Assembly (NCBI GenBank): GCA_024304885.1
Contig: JALJOM010000003.1
Location: 406,110 to 470,109, forward strand
Direction: 5' to 3'
Length of the DNA stretch: 64,000 nt
Source of the DNA: Beijerinckiaceae bacterium
GTDB taxonomy: Bacteria > Pseudomonadota > Alphaproteobacteria > Rhizobiales > Beijerinckiaceae
The translations under genes were made by a program, and so were the position numbers. Positions 42,470-51,431 of this stretch are shown one piece after another. Below the pieces are notes generated by a model. The model was not told the DNA's origin and did not search any database. It saw nothing but the letters and a program-made list of their open reading frames with translations. The first letter of the stretch is position 1; every line of letters begins with the position of its first letter.

Positions 42470-42984
42470 GCGGCCTCGACCACATAGGGGCCGCCGCCCG
42501 TCGAGGCCCGCGACGAGAACAGGACGAAACGCTCGGCCTCGAAGCGCCTGGAGAGGAAGCCCCGGGCCGAGAGATAGTCGGCGACGGCGGCATTCGAGGC
42601 CGCGCGGAGCCGCGCCAGCGTGATATGCGGCGTGAACTTGCGCGGCTCGGGCGCGATGCCGAGGCGCCGCAGCAGCCTCTCGTGCTGCGCCTGGAGCTCG
42701 ACGAGCGCCTCGCCGGGCTTGGCCCTGGCCACGATGGCGCGCGGCTTGGCGCCGCCGAAGGAGCCGAGCCCCTCGAGTGTCACGGTGAAGCGCGGCCGCT
42801 TGATCTGCTCGAGCGTCGCATGAATGTCGCGCGCCGTGGAATCGTCGATGTCGCCGATGAAGCGAAGCGTGAGATGATAGTTCTCGACATCGATCCAGCG
42901 CGCTCCGAAGAGGCCGCCGCGCATGAGGGCGAGCTCGGTCGCGATATCCTCGGGGATCTCGAGGCCCGTGAAAAGACGGGGCAT
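42454..42984 (-). CDS. thpR: RNA 2',3'-cyclic phosphodiesterase
   Basis: 176 residues. 2H-phosphoesterase with the two HxT motifs HLTLRF (about 37-42) and HITLAR (about 119-124), and the start MPRLFTGLEIPED typical of LigT/ThpR. Opens 2',3'-cyclic phosphates; also reported to join RNA ends through 2'-5' bonds. AGGAGAGG lies before the ATG. Confidence 0.93.
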   Translation of the reverse strand: MPRLFTGLEIPEDIATELALMRGGLFGARWIDVENYHLTLRFIGDIDDSTARDIHATLEQIKRPRFTVTLEGLGSFGGAKPRAIVARAKPGEALVELQAQHERLLRRLGIAPEPRKFTPHITLARLRAASNAAVADYLSARGFLSRRFEAERFVLFSSRASTGGGPYVVEAAYPLG

Positions 42985-43185
42985 GGCCCTCTCCTTTGTA
43001 CTGGAAGGGGCGACACGGCTCGCGCGGGAGGCGACGATCCTGATCGGAGTCTAGCCTGATTCGGGCTCGCGGAAAACACGCCGCCGGCAAAGACGACGCG
43101 CAGCATGTGATTTTCAATCGTGACCAAGGCGCATCAGGTCCTCGCGGAACGCAAGGCGCAACTTCAGTGCCTCGACCTCCGGGAG

Positions 43186-43230
43186 CCAATTCGCCACTGG
43201 AGCGGGACGAGGAAAAGTGGACACCGGTTT
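43186..43230. repeat. Dispersed palindromic repeat, type B, degenerate copy
   Basis: Contains AAAAGTGGACACCGGTTTTC and an arm TTGCGCAA-like end. It matches the core of the other type B elements; the left half is eroded. It lies directly before a type A copy, the same A/B neighbourhood as at 2594-2819. Confidence 0.6.
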
Positions 43231-43274
43231 TCTTGCGCAATCGAGCTTACGCAGATTGCGTAAACTTATCTGCT

Positions 43275-43353
43275 TATCCCGCTCTGAACTTTTGGAATCG
43301 ATCACGTTTCATGACGTTGGATCGATTCGCTCCAAAGTCATGAAACGTGATCT
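43275..43353. repeat. Dispersed palindromic repeat, type A, copy 2
   Basis: Perfect 16-bp arms GATCACGTTTCATGAC (43300-43315) and GTCATGAAACGTGATC (43337-43352). The stem continues inward as GTTGGA/TCCAAA with one mismatch. The left flank TATCCCGCTCTGAACTTTTG matches 2639-2660. The right arm supplies the stop codon of the small ORF at 43338-43535. Confidence 0.85.
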
Positions 43354-43535
43354 AGCGGCAAAGTGATTCGAGACTTCCGTGTGTCGCCTTCGCTCCACGC
43401 CGCCCCGGTCTCGGCGGCTCTCGCCTCCGTAAGGAGCTCGTGAAGCCGGCGACGAATCTCGTCTTCCACATGCGCCGCTTCGTCTGTCTCGAAAGGATGG
43501 CGACCGCGACCAGGCGAGCCGGCACGAGCAGTCAT
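43338..43535 (-). CDS. Small hypothetical protein overlapping the acylphosphatase gene
   Basis: 65 residues, starting MTARAGSPGRGRHPFETDEA and mostly charged helix (HVEDEIRRRLHELLTEARAAE). It begins with an ATGA overlap on the acylphosphatase stop, which suggests coupling. Its last codons (DHVS and the stop) are encoded by the arm of a palindromic repeat, so the original end may have been replaced. Not recognised; could be spurious. Confidence 0.4.
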   Translation of the reverse strand: MTARAGSPGRGRHPFETDEAAHVEDEIRRRLHELLTEARAAETGAAWSEGDTRKSRITLPLDHVS

Positions 43536-43831
43536 AAGGTCGCGAGCTGACGGAACCCGCTTCCGAGCCCGTCGAGCGCGCTCGCATCCACGTCCTCGAT
43601 CTCGACGGACTCGACGTCCGCCAGCCGCGGCCCCTTTCGGCAGGCCGCGCAGAGAGCCTCGACCGCCTCGTCCGGCCCGGCAAAGACCGCCTCGACAGTG
43701 CCGTTCAGGCGGTTGCGGACGAAGCCTCGGATCCCGCGCCGTTCCGCCTCGATCTGAGTCCAGGCCCGGAAGCCCACGCCTTGGACAAGGCCCCGGATCG
43801 TGACCCGAACGATGCGTTCCTCGTTTGGCAT
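43532..43831 (-). CDS. acyP: Acylphosphatase
   Basis: 99 residues. Hydrolyses acyl phosphates. Signature RGLVQGVGFRAWTQIEAERRGIRGFVRNRLNGTVEAVF (from about 13; split here: VQGVGFR holds the catalytic Arg, FVRNRLNGTVE the catalytic Asn). Lies 15 nt after the panC stop on the same strand. Confidence 0.93.
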   Translation of the reverse strand: MPNEERIVRVTIRGLVQGVGFRAWTQIEAERRGIRGFVRNRLNGTVEAVFAGPDEAVEALCAACRKGPRLADVESVEIEDVDASALDGLGSGFRQLATL

Positions 43832-43846
43832 CGGCGCCGCCTCGCT

Positions 43847-44725
43847 TCACACAGGAAGATTGTCGATGAGCCGCGTGCGGCCGAGCCGCGCGGCCACGAG
43901 CAGGCGCATCGGCCCGTCCGCCGCGGAATCGATCGCGGCGAGGGTCTCGGCATGGCGGGCCTCGAGGTAGTCCGTCACGAACCCCGCCGTTCCCACGAAG
44001 GCTTTGGCGCTTTTCAGCGCGGCGACCACCGCTCGGCCCTTGCGGATCTCCTCGGCGCAGCGGGCGAGCGCGGCGTGGAGCCGCGGCGCACGCGCGCGCT
44101 CGTCGGCCGAGAGATAGACGTTGCGAGACGAAAGCGCGAGGCCGTCGGGCTCGCGGACGATCGGAGCCGCGACGATCCGTGTCTCGAAATCGAGGTCGCG
44201 CACGAGCCGCTCGACCACCATCAGCTGCTGATAGTCCTTCTCGCCGAAGACCGCGGCGTCGGGCCGGCACTGAACGAGGAGCTTGGCGACGATCGTCGCG
44301 ACGCCGGCGAAATGGGTCGGCCGGAACTTGTCCTCGAGCCCGGCCTCGGCGGGGCCGCCGGGCGCGAGCATGGTGGCGAAGCCTTCGGGATACATCGTCT
44401 CGGTCGCCGGAGCGAAGACGAGGTCGCCGCCGGCAGAAGCGAATTTCTCGGCGTCCGCCTCCAGCGAGCGAGGGTAGGCGGCGAAATCTTCCGTCGGGGC
44501 GAATTGTGTCGGGTTGACGAAGATCGACATGACGATCTTGTCGGCGTTCTCGCGAGCCGCGGTGACGAGGGACATATGACCCGCATGAAGTGCGCCCATG
44601 GTCGGGACGAGCGCGATCCTCGCCCCGCCCAGCCGCCACGCGGCGAGCCGCGCCCGAAGGTCCTCGACATTACGGACGATCTGGACGGCCCCGGCATCGG
44701 GCGTCTCGAGAGCGGGGTCTCGCAT
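43847..44725 (-). CDS. panC: Pantothenate synthetase
   Basis: 292 residues. Joins pantoate and beta-alanine using ATP. Motifs PTMGALHAGHMSLV (about 41-54, HIGH-like), SIFVNPTQF, FGEKDYQQLMVV and ALSSRNVYL (KMSKS-like). An N-terminal extension of ~25 residues precedes the fold; the start ATG 44725 is the first suitable. It is followed by acyP and probably co-transcribed with it. panB and panD are not in the window. Confidence 0.95.
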   Translation of the reverse strand: MRDPALETPDAGAVQIVRNVEDLRARLAAWRLGGARIALVPTMGALHAGHMSLVTAARENADKIVMSIFVNPTQFAPTEDFAAYPRSLEADAEKFASAGGDLVFAPATETMYPEGFATMLAPGGPAEAGLEDKFRPTHFAGVATIVAKLLVQCRPDAAVFGEKDYQQLMVVERLVRDLDFETRIVAAPIVREPDGLALSSRNVYLSADERARAPRLHAALARCAEEIRKGRAVVAALKSAKAFVGTAGFVTDYLEARHAETLAAIDSAADGPMRLLVAARLGRTRLIDNLPV

Positions 44726-44744
44726 CACGGCGCGGTCTTCGGCC

Positions 44745-44957
44745 TCATGTGACGAGCATCGCGACGTCGATCTCGATGTCGGGGACGAGGAGCGGCGCAC
44801 GAGGGCTACCGATCGCGGGCATGTCGATGATTTCCCCGTCGATCAGCTCGACGCGCACGCTGTGCGCGAGGATGCCGGCCTCGGCCATCTTGTAATAGGC
44901 ATCGACGTCGAGGCGATGCCGCGTCGGCGCCGGAGGCCGCTCGAGTATCTCGCCCAT
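44745..44957 (-). pseudogene. Uma2-family protein with large internal deletion
   Basis: 70 residues. The first 50 match the N-terminus of Uma2 (DUF820, PD-(D/E)XK-like) proteins: HRLDVDAYYKMAEAGIL, RVELIDGEIIDMPAIGSP. The last dozen (VPDIEIDVAMLV) match the C-terminal PDIxIDVxxLF end. About 120 residues with the nuclease core are missing between them, joined in frame. Normal length is ~190. GAAGGACC precedes the ATG. Confidence 0.65.
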
Positions 44958-45117
44958 GGTCCTTCTCCGAGGCCATGACCTATCATGGCCGGCTCCAAGA
45001 CGGCAATCTTCGCGCGATAGACGATCGGTCTCGCGCGAGGTCGCGTCTCGCCGATGGACTTCGGCGGCGCACCCGCCTAACAACACGAGCGGCTCCAACT
45101 CCCACCAAGGCAGATTC

Positions 45118-47421
45118 ATGGCCTCGGTCCCGCCGGACCTCGCGGCGAGCGCGCTCGCCTATCACCGTGTGCCGCGGCCGGGAAAGCTCGAGATCCAGGC
45201 GACGAAGCCGCTCGGCACCCAGCACGACCTTTCGCTCGCCTATTCGCCGGGCGTCGCCGCCGCCTGCCTCGAGATCGCGGCCGATCCTTCCGCCGCGGCG
45301 AGCCTTACGGTGCGGCAAAATCTCGTCGCCGTCGTGACCAACGGGACGGCCGTGCTCGGCCTCGGCAATATCGGGCCGCTCGCCGGCAAGCCCGTCATGG
45401 AAGGCAAGGCCGTCCTCTTCAAGAAATTCGCCGGCATCGATGTCTTCGACCTCGAGATCGCGGAAAGCGATATCGACAAGCTCGTCGAGATCATCGCGGC
45501 GCTCGAGCCGACCTTCGGCGGCATCAATCTCGAGGACATCAAGGCGCCCGAGTGCTTCGAGGTCGAGCGCCGCTTGCGCGAGCGCATGGCGATCCCGGTC
45601 TTTCACGACGACCAGCACGGCACGGCCATCATCGTCGCCGCGGCGATCCTCAATGCGATGGAGCTGTCCGGCAAGACGCTGCCGCAGGCGCGGATCGTGA
45701 CCTCGGGGGCGGGCGCGGCGGCGCTCGCTTGCCTCGACTTCCTGGTCGAACTCGGAGCAAGGCGCGAGAACATCTTCGTCACCGACATCGAAGGAGTCGT
45801 CTACACGGGGCGCAAGGCCCTGATGAACCCCCGCATGGAGGTCTATGCCCGCGACACCAATGCGCGCACGCTGCGGGACGTGATCGGCGGCGCGGACATC
45901 TTTCTCGGCCTCTCGGCCGGCGGCGTGCTCGAGCCCGAGATGGTGAAGGACATGGCCGAGTGCCCGCTCGTCATGGCGCTCGCCAACCCGGTTCCGGAGA
46001 TCGAGCCCGAGGTTGCCCGCGCGGCACGGCCCGACGCGATGATCTGCACCGGGCGATCGGACCATCCGAACCAGGTGAACAATGTTCTCTGCTTTCCCTA
46101 CATCTTTCGCGGCGCGCTCGATGTCGCCGCCTCGACGATCAACGAAGAGATGAAGCGCGCGGCGGTCGAGGCGATCGCCGCGCTCGCGCACGAGCCGCCG
46201 TCCGACGTCGTCGCACGGGCCTATGGCGGCGAGGCGCGCCAGTACGGGAAGGACAATCTCATCCCGTCGCCCTTCGATCCGCGGCTCATCTTGCACATCG
46301 CGCCGGCGGTCGCGCGCGCGGCGATGGCGAGCGGCGTCGCGAGGGCCCCGATCGAGGATTTCCCGGCCTACGAGGAAAGGCTATCGCGGTTCGTGTTCCG
46401 CTCCGGCTTCATCATGAAGCCCTTGATGCAAGCAGCGAAACGCGATCCGAGACGGGTCGTCTACGCGGACGGCGAGGACGAGCGCGTGCTGCGCGCGGTG
46501 CAGACGATCGTCGCCGAGGGCCTCGCGAAGCCCATTCTCGTCGGTCGCCCCGCGGTTGTCGCGGCGCGGCTCGAGCGCTACGGCCTGTCGGTGCGCCCGG
46601 GCACGGATTTCGAGATCGTCAATCCGCAGGACGACCCCCGCTATCGTGACTATGTGGCGACGCTCCTCGAGGTCGCGGGACGACGCGGAATCACGCCGGA
46701 CGCGGCGCGGACCCTGGTGCGGACGAACGCGACGGTGATCGCGGCGATCGCCGTCGTGCGGGGCGATGCCGACGCGATGCTCTGCGGGCTCGAGGGGCGG
46801 TTCTCCTCGGCCTTGCGCGATATCCGCAACATCATCGGCCTCGTGCCGGGCGCGACGGATTTCTCCGCGATGACCTTGATGATCACCCGCAAGGGCGTCC
46901 TGTTCCTGACCGACACGCATGTGAGGCAGGATCCGGCGCCCTTCGAGATCGCGGAGATGGCGCTGATGTGTGCCTGCCACGTGCGCCGGTTCGGGCTCGA
47001 GCCGAAGATCGCGCTCGTCTCGCATTCGGATTTCGGCGCCGAGGATTCGCCCTCCGCCCTCAAGATGCGTGACGCCTTGGACATCTTGCGCCGACGCGCG
47101 CCGGAACTCGAGGTCGATGGTGAGATGCAGGCGGGGACCGCGCTGTCGCAGGCGATCCGCGACCGCATCTTCCCCGGGTCGAGGCTCTCCGGCGAGGCGA
47201 ATCTCCTCGTCCTGCCGAATATCGACGCGGCGAATACGGCCTACGCCGTGACGGAGATCATGGCCGATGGCCTGCCCGTCGGGCCGATCCTGATCGGCGC
47301 GGCCCGGCCCGCCCATGTCCTCACTCCTTCGATTACGACGCGCGGGATCGTCAACATGACGGCGGTCGCCGTCGCCGAGGCGCAAGGGGCGGTCGCCGCC
47401 GTATCCGCCCGCCGCTCGTGA
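45118..47421 (+). CDS. maeB: NADP-dependent malic enzyme with phosphotransacetylase-like domain
   Basis: 767 residues. Oxidative decarboxylation of malate to pyruvate. The N-terminal malic domain has [13 protein letters not shown] and [20 protein letters not shown] (about 70-110), then the metal-site [18 protein letters not shown] and HDDQHGTA. The Rossmann segment is [17 protein letters not shown]. From about 430 on, a phosphotransacetylase-like domain follows ([38 protein letters not shown]), which in this family is regulatory and not catalytic. Length and layout match rhizobial Tme/Dme. Confidence 0.96.
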   Translation: MASVPPDLAASALAYHRVPRPGKLEIQATKPLGTQHDLSLAYSPGVAAACLEIAADPSAAASLTVRQNLVAVVTNGTAVLGLGNIGPLAGKPVMEGKAVLFKKFAGIDVFDLEIAESDIDKLVEIIAALEPTFGGINLEDIKAPECFEVERRLRERMAIPVFHDDQHGTAIIVAAAILNAMELSGKTLPQARIVTSGAGAAALACLDFLVELGARRENIFVTDIEGVVYTGRKALMNPRMEVYARDTNARTLRDVIGGADIFLGLSAGGVLEPEMVKDMAECPLVMALANPVPEIEPEVARAARPDAMICTGRSDHPNQVNNVLCFPYIFRGALDVAASTINEEMKRAAVEAIAALAHEPPSDVVARAYGGEARQYGKDNLIPSPFDPRLILHIAPAVARAAMASGVARAPIEDFPAYEERLSRFVFRSGFIMKPLMQAAKRDPRRVVYADGEDERVLRAVQTIVAEGLAKPILVGRPAVVAARLERYGLSVRPGTDFEIVNPQDDPRYRDYVATLLEVAGRRGITPDAARTLVRTNATVIAAIAVVRGDADAMLCGLEGRFSSALRDIRNIIGLVPGATDFSAMTLMITRKGVLFLTDTHVRQDPAPFEIAEMALMCACHVRRFGLEPKIALVSHSDFGAEDSPSALKMRDALDILRRRAPELEVDGEMQAGTALSQAIRDRIFPGSRLSGEANLLVLPNIDAANTAYAVTEIMADGLPVGPILIGAARPAHVLTPSITTRGIVNMTAVAVAEAQGAVAAVSARRS

Positions 47422-47724
47422 GGGATCTGGTCAATCGACAGAGGGTCTGCTATTGCGATGCAACAGCTCGGGGGCGGCTGTCCGAGAGCATGGTCCGGCG
47501 AAGCGGATCGAGCGTCGCGTCGAGACTGCGTGACGCGACGTGAGATCTCGCCGGCCTTGGGATGCCGTCGGCTCGGCAGGCCGGGCAGTGCCGTGCTGCG
47601 AGCATAGGTCACGTCCGGCGCGTGCGCCGGTCCCGACGAGAGGATCGTCGCGCGAGCGGATGTACCGGGACTCGCCGATGCCCGCTCCGAGCACTTCCGG
47701 CAGCGCGAAAGGGTCGAGTTCCGA
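47422..47724. other. Intergenic region before gmd
   Basis: 303 nt with no credible gene. A perfect 9-bp hairpin CGTCGCGTC (47513-47521) / GACGCGACG (47532-47540) could end the maeB transcript, although no T-run follows. A second palindrome CCGGCGC-GT-GCGCCGG lies at 47615-47630. The gmd promoter is presumably in the last 80 nt but not recognisable. Confidence 0.45.
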
Positions 47725-48783
47725 ATGTCTTCGAGAAAAGTTGCCTTGATCACGGGTGCGACCGGGCAGGATGGCGCTCTCCTCGCCGAGCTGCTCCTGG
47801 GCAAGGGCTACATCGTGCACGGCATGAAGCGGCGTGCCTCGCTGATCAATACCGATCGTGTCGACCACCTCTACCACGACCCGCACGAGTCGCATGTCAG
47901 CTTCTTCCTCCATTACGGCGACCTGACCGATGCGACGAACCTGATTCGGATCGTGCAAGAGGTCCAGCCCGACGAGATCTACAACCTCGCGGCGCAAAGC
48001 CACGTCCAGGTCAGCTTCGAGACCCCGGAATATACCGCGAACTCGGATGCGCTCGGCACCTTGCGCCTGCTCGAGGCGATCCGGATTCTCGGCCTCGTCG
48101 AGAAGACGAAATTCTACCAGGCCTCCACGTCGGAGCTCTACGGCAAGGTCCAGGCCGTCCCGCAGAGCGAGACGACCCCTTTCTACCCGCGCTCTCCCTA
48201 TGCTGCGGCCAAGCTCTACGCCTATTGGATCACGGTCAACTACCGTGAGGCCTACAAGATGCACGCCTCGAACGGCATCTTGTTCAACCACGAAGGCCCG
48301 ACCCGGGCGGAGACCTTCGTCACCCGCAAGATCACGAGGGCCGTCGCGGCGATCCATCTCGGCCTGCAAGAGAAGCTCTTTCTCGGCAACCTCGACGCCA
48401 AGCGCGATTGGGGCCATGCGCGCGACTATGTCGAGGGCATGTGGCTCATCGTGCAACAAAAGGACCCCGACGACTACGTGCTGGCGACCGGCGAGACCCA
48501 CACGGTTCGCGAGCTCGTCGAGCGTGCCTTCGCCGAGATCGGCATCACGATCGGCTGGAAGGGGCAGGGCATCGACGAGCGCGGCCTGGATACGAAGACG
48601 GGCAAATGCCTCGTCGAGATCGATCCCCGCTATTTCCGCCCCACCGAGGTCGATCTGCTCCTCGGAGATCCGACCAAGGCACGCGAGCGTCTCGGTTGGC
48701 GGCACAAGACAACGTTCCCGGAGCTCGTTTCGGAGATGGTGGCGAGCGATCTCGTCGTGATGAGGAAACGAGGCCGGATCTAG
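47725..48783 (+). CDS. gmd: GDP-mannose 4,6-dehydratase
   Basis: 352 residues. Makes GDP-4-keto-6-deoxymannose, precursor of GDP-fucose and related sugars. Extended SDR: NADP loop [15 protein letters not shown] (about 11-25), STSELYGKV with the catalytic Thr/Glu, and YxxxK as [23 protein letters not shown] and [12 protein letters not shown] are family marks. A palindromic repeat and 130 nt separate it from fcl. Confidence 0.96.
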   Translation: MSSRKVALITGATGQDGALLAELLLGKGYIVHGMKRRASLINTDRVDHLYHDPHESHVSFFLHYGDLTDATNLIRIVQEVQPDEIYNLAAQSHVQVSFETPEYTANSDALGTLRLLEAIRILGLVEKTKFYQASTSELYGKVQAVPQSETTPFYPRSPYAAAKLYAYWITVNYREAYKMHASNGILFNHEGPTRAETFVTRKITRAVAAIHLGLQEKLFLGNLDAKRDWGHARDYVEGMWLIVQQKDPDDYVLATGETHTVRELVERAFAEIGITIGWKGQGIDERGLDTKTGKCLVEIDPRYFRPTEVDLLLGDPTKARERLGWRHKTTFPELVSEMVASDLVVMRKRGRI

Positions 48784-48830
48784 CGCAATTTTCGCCGAGC
48801 CGAACACCGGTTCGTGTCGCGAAATTGCGA
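48783..48830. repeat. Dispersed palindromic repeat, type B, copy in the gmd-fcl gap
   Basis: Arms CGCAATTT (48784-48791) and AAATTGCG (48822-48829) enclose CGAACACCGGTTCGTG. It begins at the gmd stop codon. A further palindromic word TCCGATTCGATCGGATCGGA follows (about 48857-48876). Confidence 0.75.
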
Positions 48831-48913
48831 TAAAGCAGGAAGGTAGAGCAGGTTTCCGATTCGATCGGATCGGATTGGGCTCGACGACACGGGCCCATCG
48901 CACGGGAGGCACC

Positions 48914-49855
48914 ATGGCAAGGCGGCGTATCTGGGTCGCTGGACATCGCGGCATGGTCGGATCGGCAATCGTTCGCCGGCTCGCCACGGAGGACGCGGAG
49001 GTGCTCACGATCGGCCGGGACAGGCTCGATCTGCGCGTGCAGCCCGAGGTCGAGGCCTTTGTCGCCAAGGAGCGCCCGGACGCGATCGTCCTCGCGGCCG
49101 CGAAGGTCGGCGGCATCGTCGCCAACGATTCCTATCCCGCGGATTTCCTCTACGACAATCTCGTGATCGAGACGAATATCGTCCACGCGGCCCACAAGGC
49201 GGACGTCGATCGGTTGGTGTTCCTCGGCTCTTCCTGCATCTACCCGAAGTTCGCGCCGCAGCCGATCCCCGAGGAAGCCCTCCTGACCGGGCCGCTCGAG
49301 CCGACCAACGAATGGTATGCGATCGCCAAGATCGCCGGGATCAAGCTCTGCCAAGCCTATCGCAAGCAATACGGGAGACGCTACATCTCGGTCATGCCCT
49401 GCAATCTCTATGGCCGATACGACAACTTCGACCTCACGACGAGCCATGTCCTGCCGGCGCTGCTCCGCAAGTTCCACGAGGCGAAGCTGGACGGAGCGCG
49501 GGAGGCCGTCGTGTGGGGGACGGGCACCCCACGTCGCGAGTTCCTCTATGTGGACGATCTCGCCGATGCGGTGGTCTTCCTGCTCGATCGCTACGATGGC
49601 GCCGAGCCGATCAATTGCGGCGCGGGGGCAGATGTCACGATAGCCGAGCTCGCTGAGACGATCTGCCGCGTCGTCGGCTTTGCCGGAGCGCTCGTGTTCG
49701 ACCCGACGAAGCCCGACGGCACGCCGCGAAAGCTCATGGATTCGAGCCGTATGGCCGGGCTCGGATGGAAGCCGAAGACGAGCCTCGAGCAAGGGATCGC
49801 CGCGGTCTACCGGTGGTACCTCGAGGAGAGGCCCGGCACGCTCGCCGTGGCGTGA
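48914..49855 (+). CDS. fcl: GDP-L-fucose synthase
   Basis: 313 residues. Epimerase-reductase that turns the Gmd product into GDP-L-fucose. NADP loop VAGHRGMVGSAIVRRL (about 8-23), SSCIYPKFAPQPIPEE, YAIAKIAGIKLCQAYRKQYG (catalytic Tyr/Lys) and NLYGRYDNFDL. GGGAGG lies five bases before the ATG. With gmd it indicates fucose, or a derivative, in a surface polysaccharide. Confidence 0.96.
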   Translation: MARRRIWVAGHRGMVGSAIVRRLATEDAEVLTIGRDRLDLRVQPEVEAFVAKERPDAIVLAAAKVGGIVANDSYPADFLYDNLVIETNIVHAAHKADVDRLVFLGSSCIYPKFAPQPIPEEALLTGPLEPTNEWYAIAKIAGIKLCQAYRKQYGRRYISVMPCNLYGRYDNFDLTTSHVLPALLRKFHEAKLDGAREAVVWGTGTPRREFLYVDDLADAVVFLLDRYDGAEPINCGAGADVTIAELAETICRVVGFAGALVFDPTKPDGTPRKLMDSSRMAGLGWKPKTSLEQGIAAVYRWYLEERPGTLAVA

Positions 49856-49877
49856 CGGCTGCGGGCTGCCCGCCTCG

Positions 49878-51260
49878 ATGGACGACGGCCCGCCTCGTGG
49901 CCGGACCGAACAGCGTCACGAATGGTCCTCTCGATTCCGCTCGAGCTTCGACATGTTCATCGCCTTCGCCATCGTTCTCGTCCTCGTCGCCATCTGCCCC
50001 TTCGTCGCGACGCTCGACGCGAGGGTGCTGGCGAACCTCGTTCCGATCCTGGTCGCCTCCGGCCTGGTCGTGGTGTCCCTGCGGATCGACCCCGCCGACT
50101 ACCGCCGCATCAGGGGGCTCGGCTGGCCGCTCGTCGTCGGAGCGCTCGTCCTCTGTGGGTGGATCCTCGTCCAGACGCTGCCCCTGCCGATCTCGAAAGC
50201 TCCTCCTCTGGCCTGGCTTTCCGAGCTCGTTCACCCCGTTTGGCTGAGCGCCGCGGAAGCCCTCCAGCATCCGATCGCCGGCAGGATCACGGTCGATGTA
50301 GGAGCGACGACGGTCGTGCTGGTCCAGGTCGTGGCGCTCGTCGGAGCCGCCCTCCTCGCGGCGGCCGTGACGATCGATCGCGAGCGCGCGGAAAGCGTCC
50401 TCGTCTGCTCGACGATCGCGACCGCCCTGCTCGCCGCCGTCGTGACCTACGTGCTTCTCCTCCGTGTCGGCGAATTCGCCGCGCGAGACGAAGCCCTCGA
50501 TGCGGCTTGCCTCGGGCTCGTTCTTTCCGCGGCATGCGGCACCCTCGCCTACGAGCGCGACAAGCGACGACGGCGCGGCCGCGACCGATCCCGCCTCGGC
50601 GTCACGGCGATCGTCGCGGTCGTCGCCTTTTTCGTTTCTCTCGTCGCGCTCCTCCTCGCCCGCTCGGGCGCGCTCCTCCTCGCCGCCGCGGGCGGTCTCG
50701 TGCCTTTCGCCGCGATCGTCGTCGTCAGACGGCTCGACCTCGGTCGCTGGGGGGCGGTCGCGATCGGCGCGACCGGTATCGTGATCTTCGTTGCGCTCGG
50801 AGTCGGTGCCGCCGGAACGAGCTCGGACCCTCGGCTCGCCTTCGCCGAAGCGAGCTCGCTGTCCCTCGATCTGTCTCGACGCATCCTGGCCGATGCGCCT
50901 TGGCCCGGAACCGGGGCCGGTACCTTCGCGTCCTTGGTTCCCATCTATCGGCCGAGCGACACGGGAGCGGCTTCGCTCGATGCCGCGACGGCGGCCGCGA
51001 AGGTTTCGATCGAGCTCGGCCGCCCGGCGCTCTGGCTCGTCGTCGCCGCTGCGGTGATCACAATGCTCTGGTTGTTGCGCGGGGCGCTGCGCCGCGGCCG
51101 AGATTACGCCTACCCGGCGGCTGGCGCCGCGAGCCTCGCCACGATGACGATCCTCGGCTTCGCGAATGTCGGGGTGCTCGGCTCGGCGATCTCGCTCCTG
51201 GCCGCCATCGTTCTCGGGCTCGCCATCGCTCAATCCAAGGGCAGCTCCGCCACGGACTGA
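49878..51260 (+). CDS. Polytopic membrane protein, O-antigen-ligase-like
   Basis: 460 residues with about ten hydrophobic segments (for example FIAFAIVLVLVAICPFVATL, TIATALLAAVVTYVLLL, FVSLVALLLARSGALLLAAA). Near residue 350 the segment APWPGTGAGTFASLVPIYRP is the loop typical of Wzy/WaaL-type O-antigen ligases and polymerases. Located right after fcl on the same strand (22 nt), it probably acts on the fucose-containing polysaccharide. Start ATG 49878 is the first in frame; ATG 49953, right before the first membrane segment, is an alternative. Confidence 0.75.
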   Translation: MDDGPPRGRTEQRHEWSSRFRSSFDMFIAFAIVLVLVAICPFVATLDARVLANLVPILVASGLVVVSLRIDPADYRRIRGLGWPLVVGALVLCGWILVQTLPLPISKAPPLAWLSELVHPVWLSAAEALQHPIAGRITVDVGATTVVLVQVVALVGAALLAAAVTIDRERAESVLVCSTIATALLAAVVTYVLLLRVGEFAARDEALDAACLGLVLSAACGTLAYERDKRRRRGRDRSRLGVTAIVAVVAFFVSLVALLLARSGALLLAAAGGLVPFAAIVVVRRLDLGRWGAVAIGATGIVIFVALGVGAAGTSSDPRLAFAEASSLSLDLSRRILADAPWPGTGAGTFASLVPIYRPSDTGAASLDAATAAAKVSIELGRPALWLVVAAAVITMLWLLRGALRRGRDYAYPAAGAASLATMTILGFANVGVLGSAISLLAAIVLGLAIAQSKGSSATD

Positions 51261-51431
51261 CGCGCTCCGGTCGCGAGAGTGCAGTCCGAGTCCGTCGCGC
51301 TGCCTCGCCGCCGACCATACTTGCGTTGGCGCGCCAGCCCGATGCGAGCGGCTTTCCGGCCCGCTCGAAATATTCCAGGCGCCGAACCGGAGATATTCCG
51401 GGGTCGATCATCGAACATTGACAGAATTTTT

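Noticed and set aside
43338-44639. A 433-residue minus-strand frame covering panC and acyP.
   Set aside because: It runs out of phase through two clear genes. Only its last 65 codons, from the ATGA at 43535, might be real.
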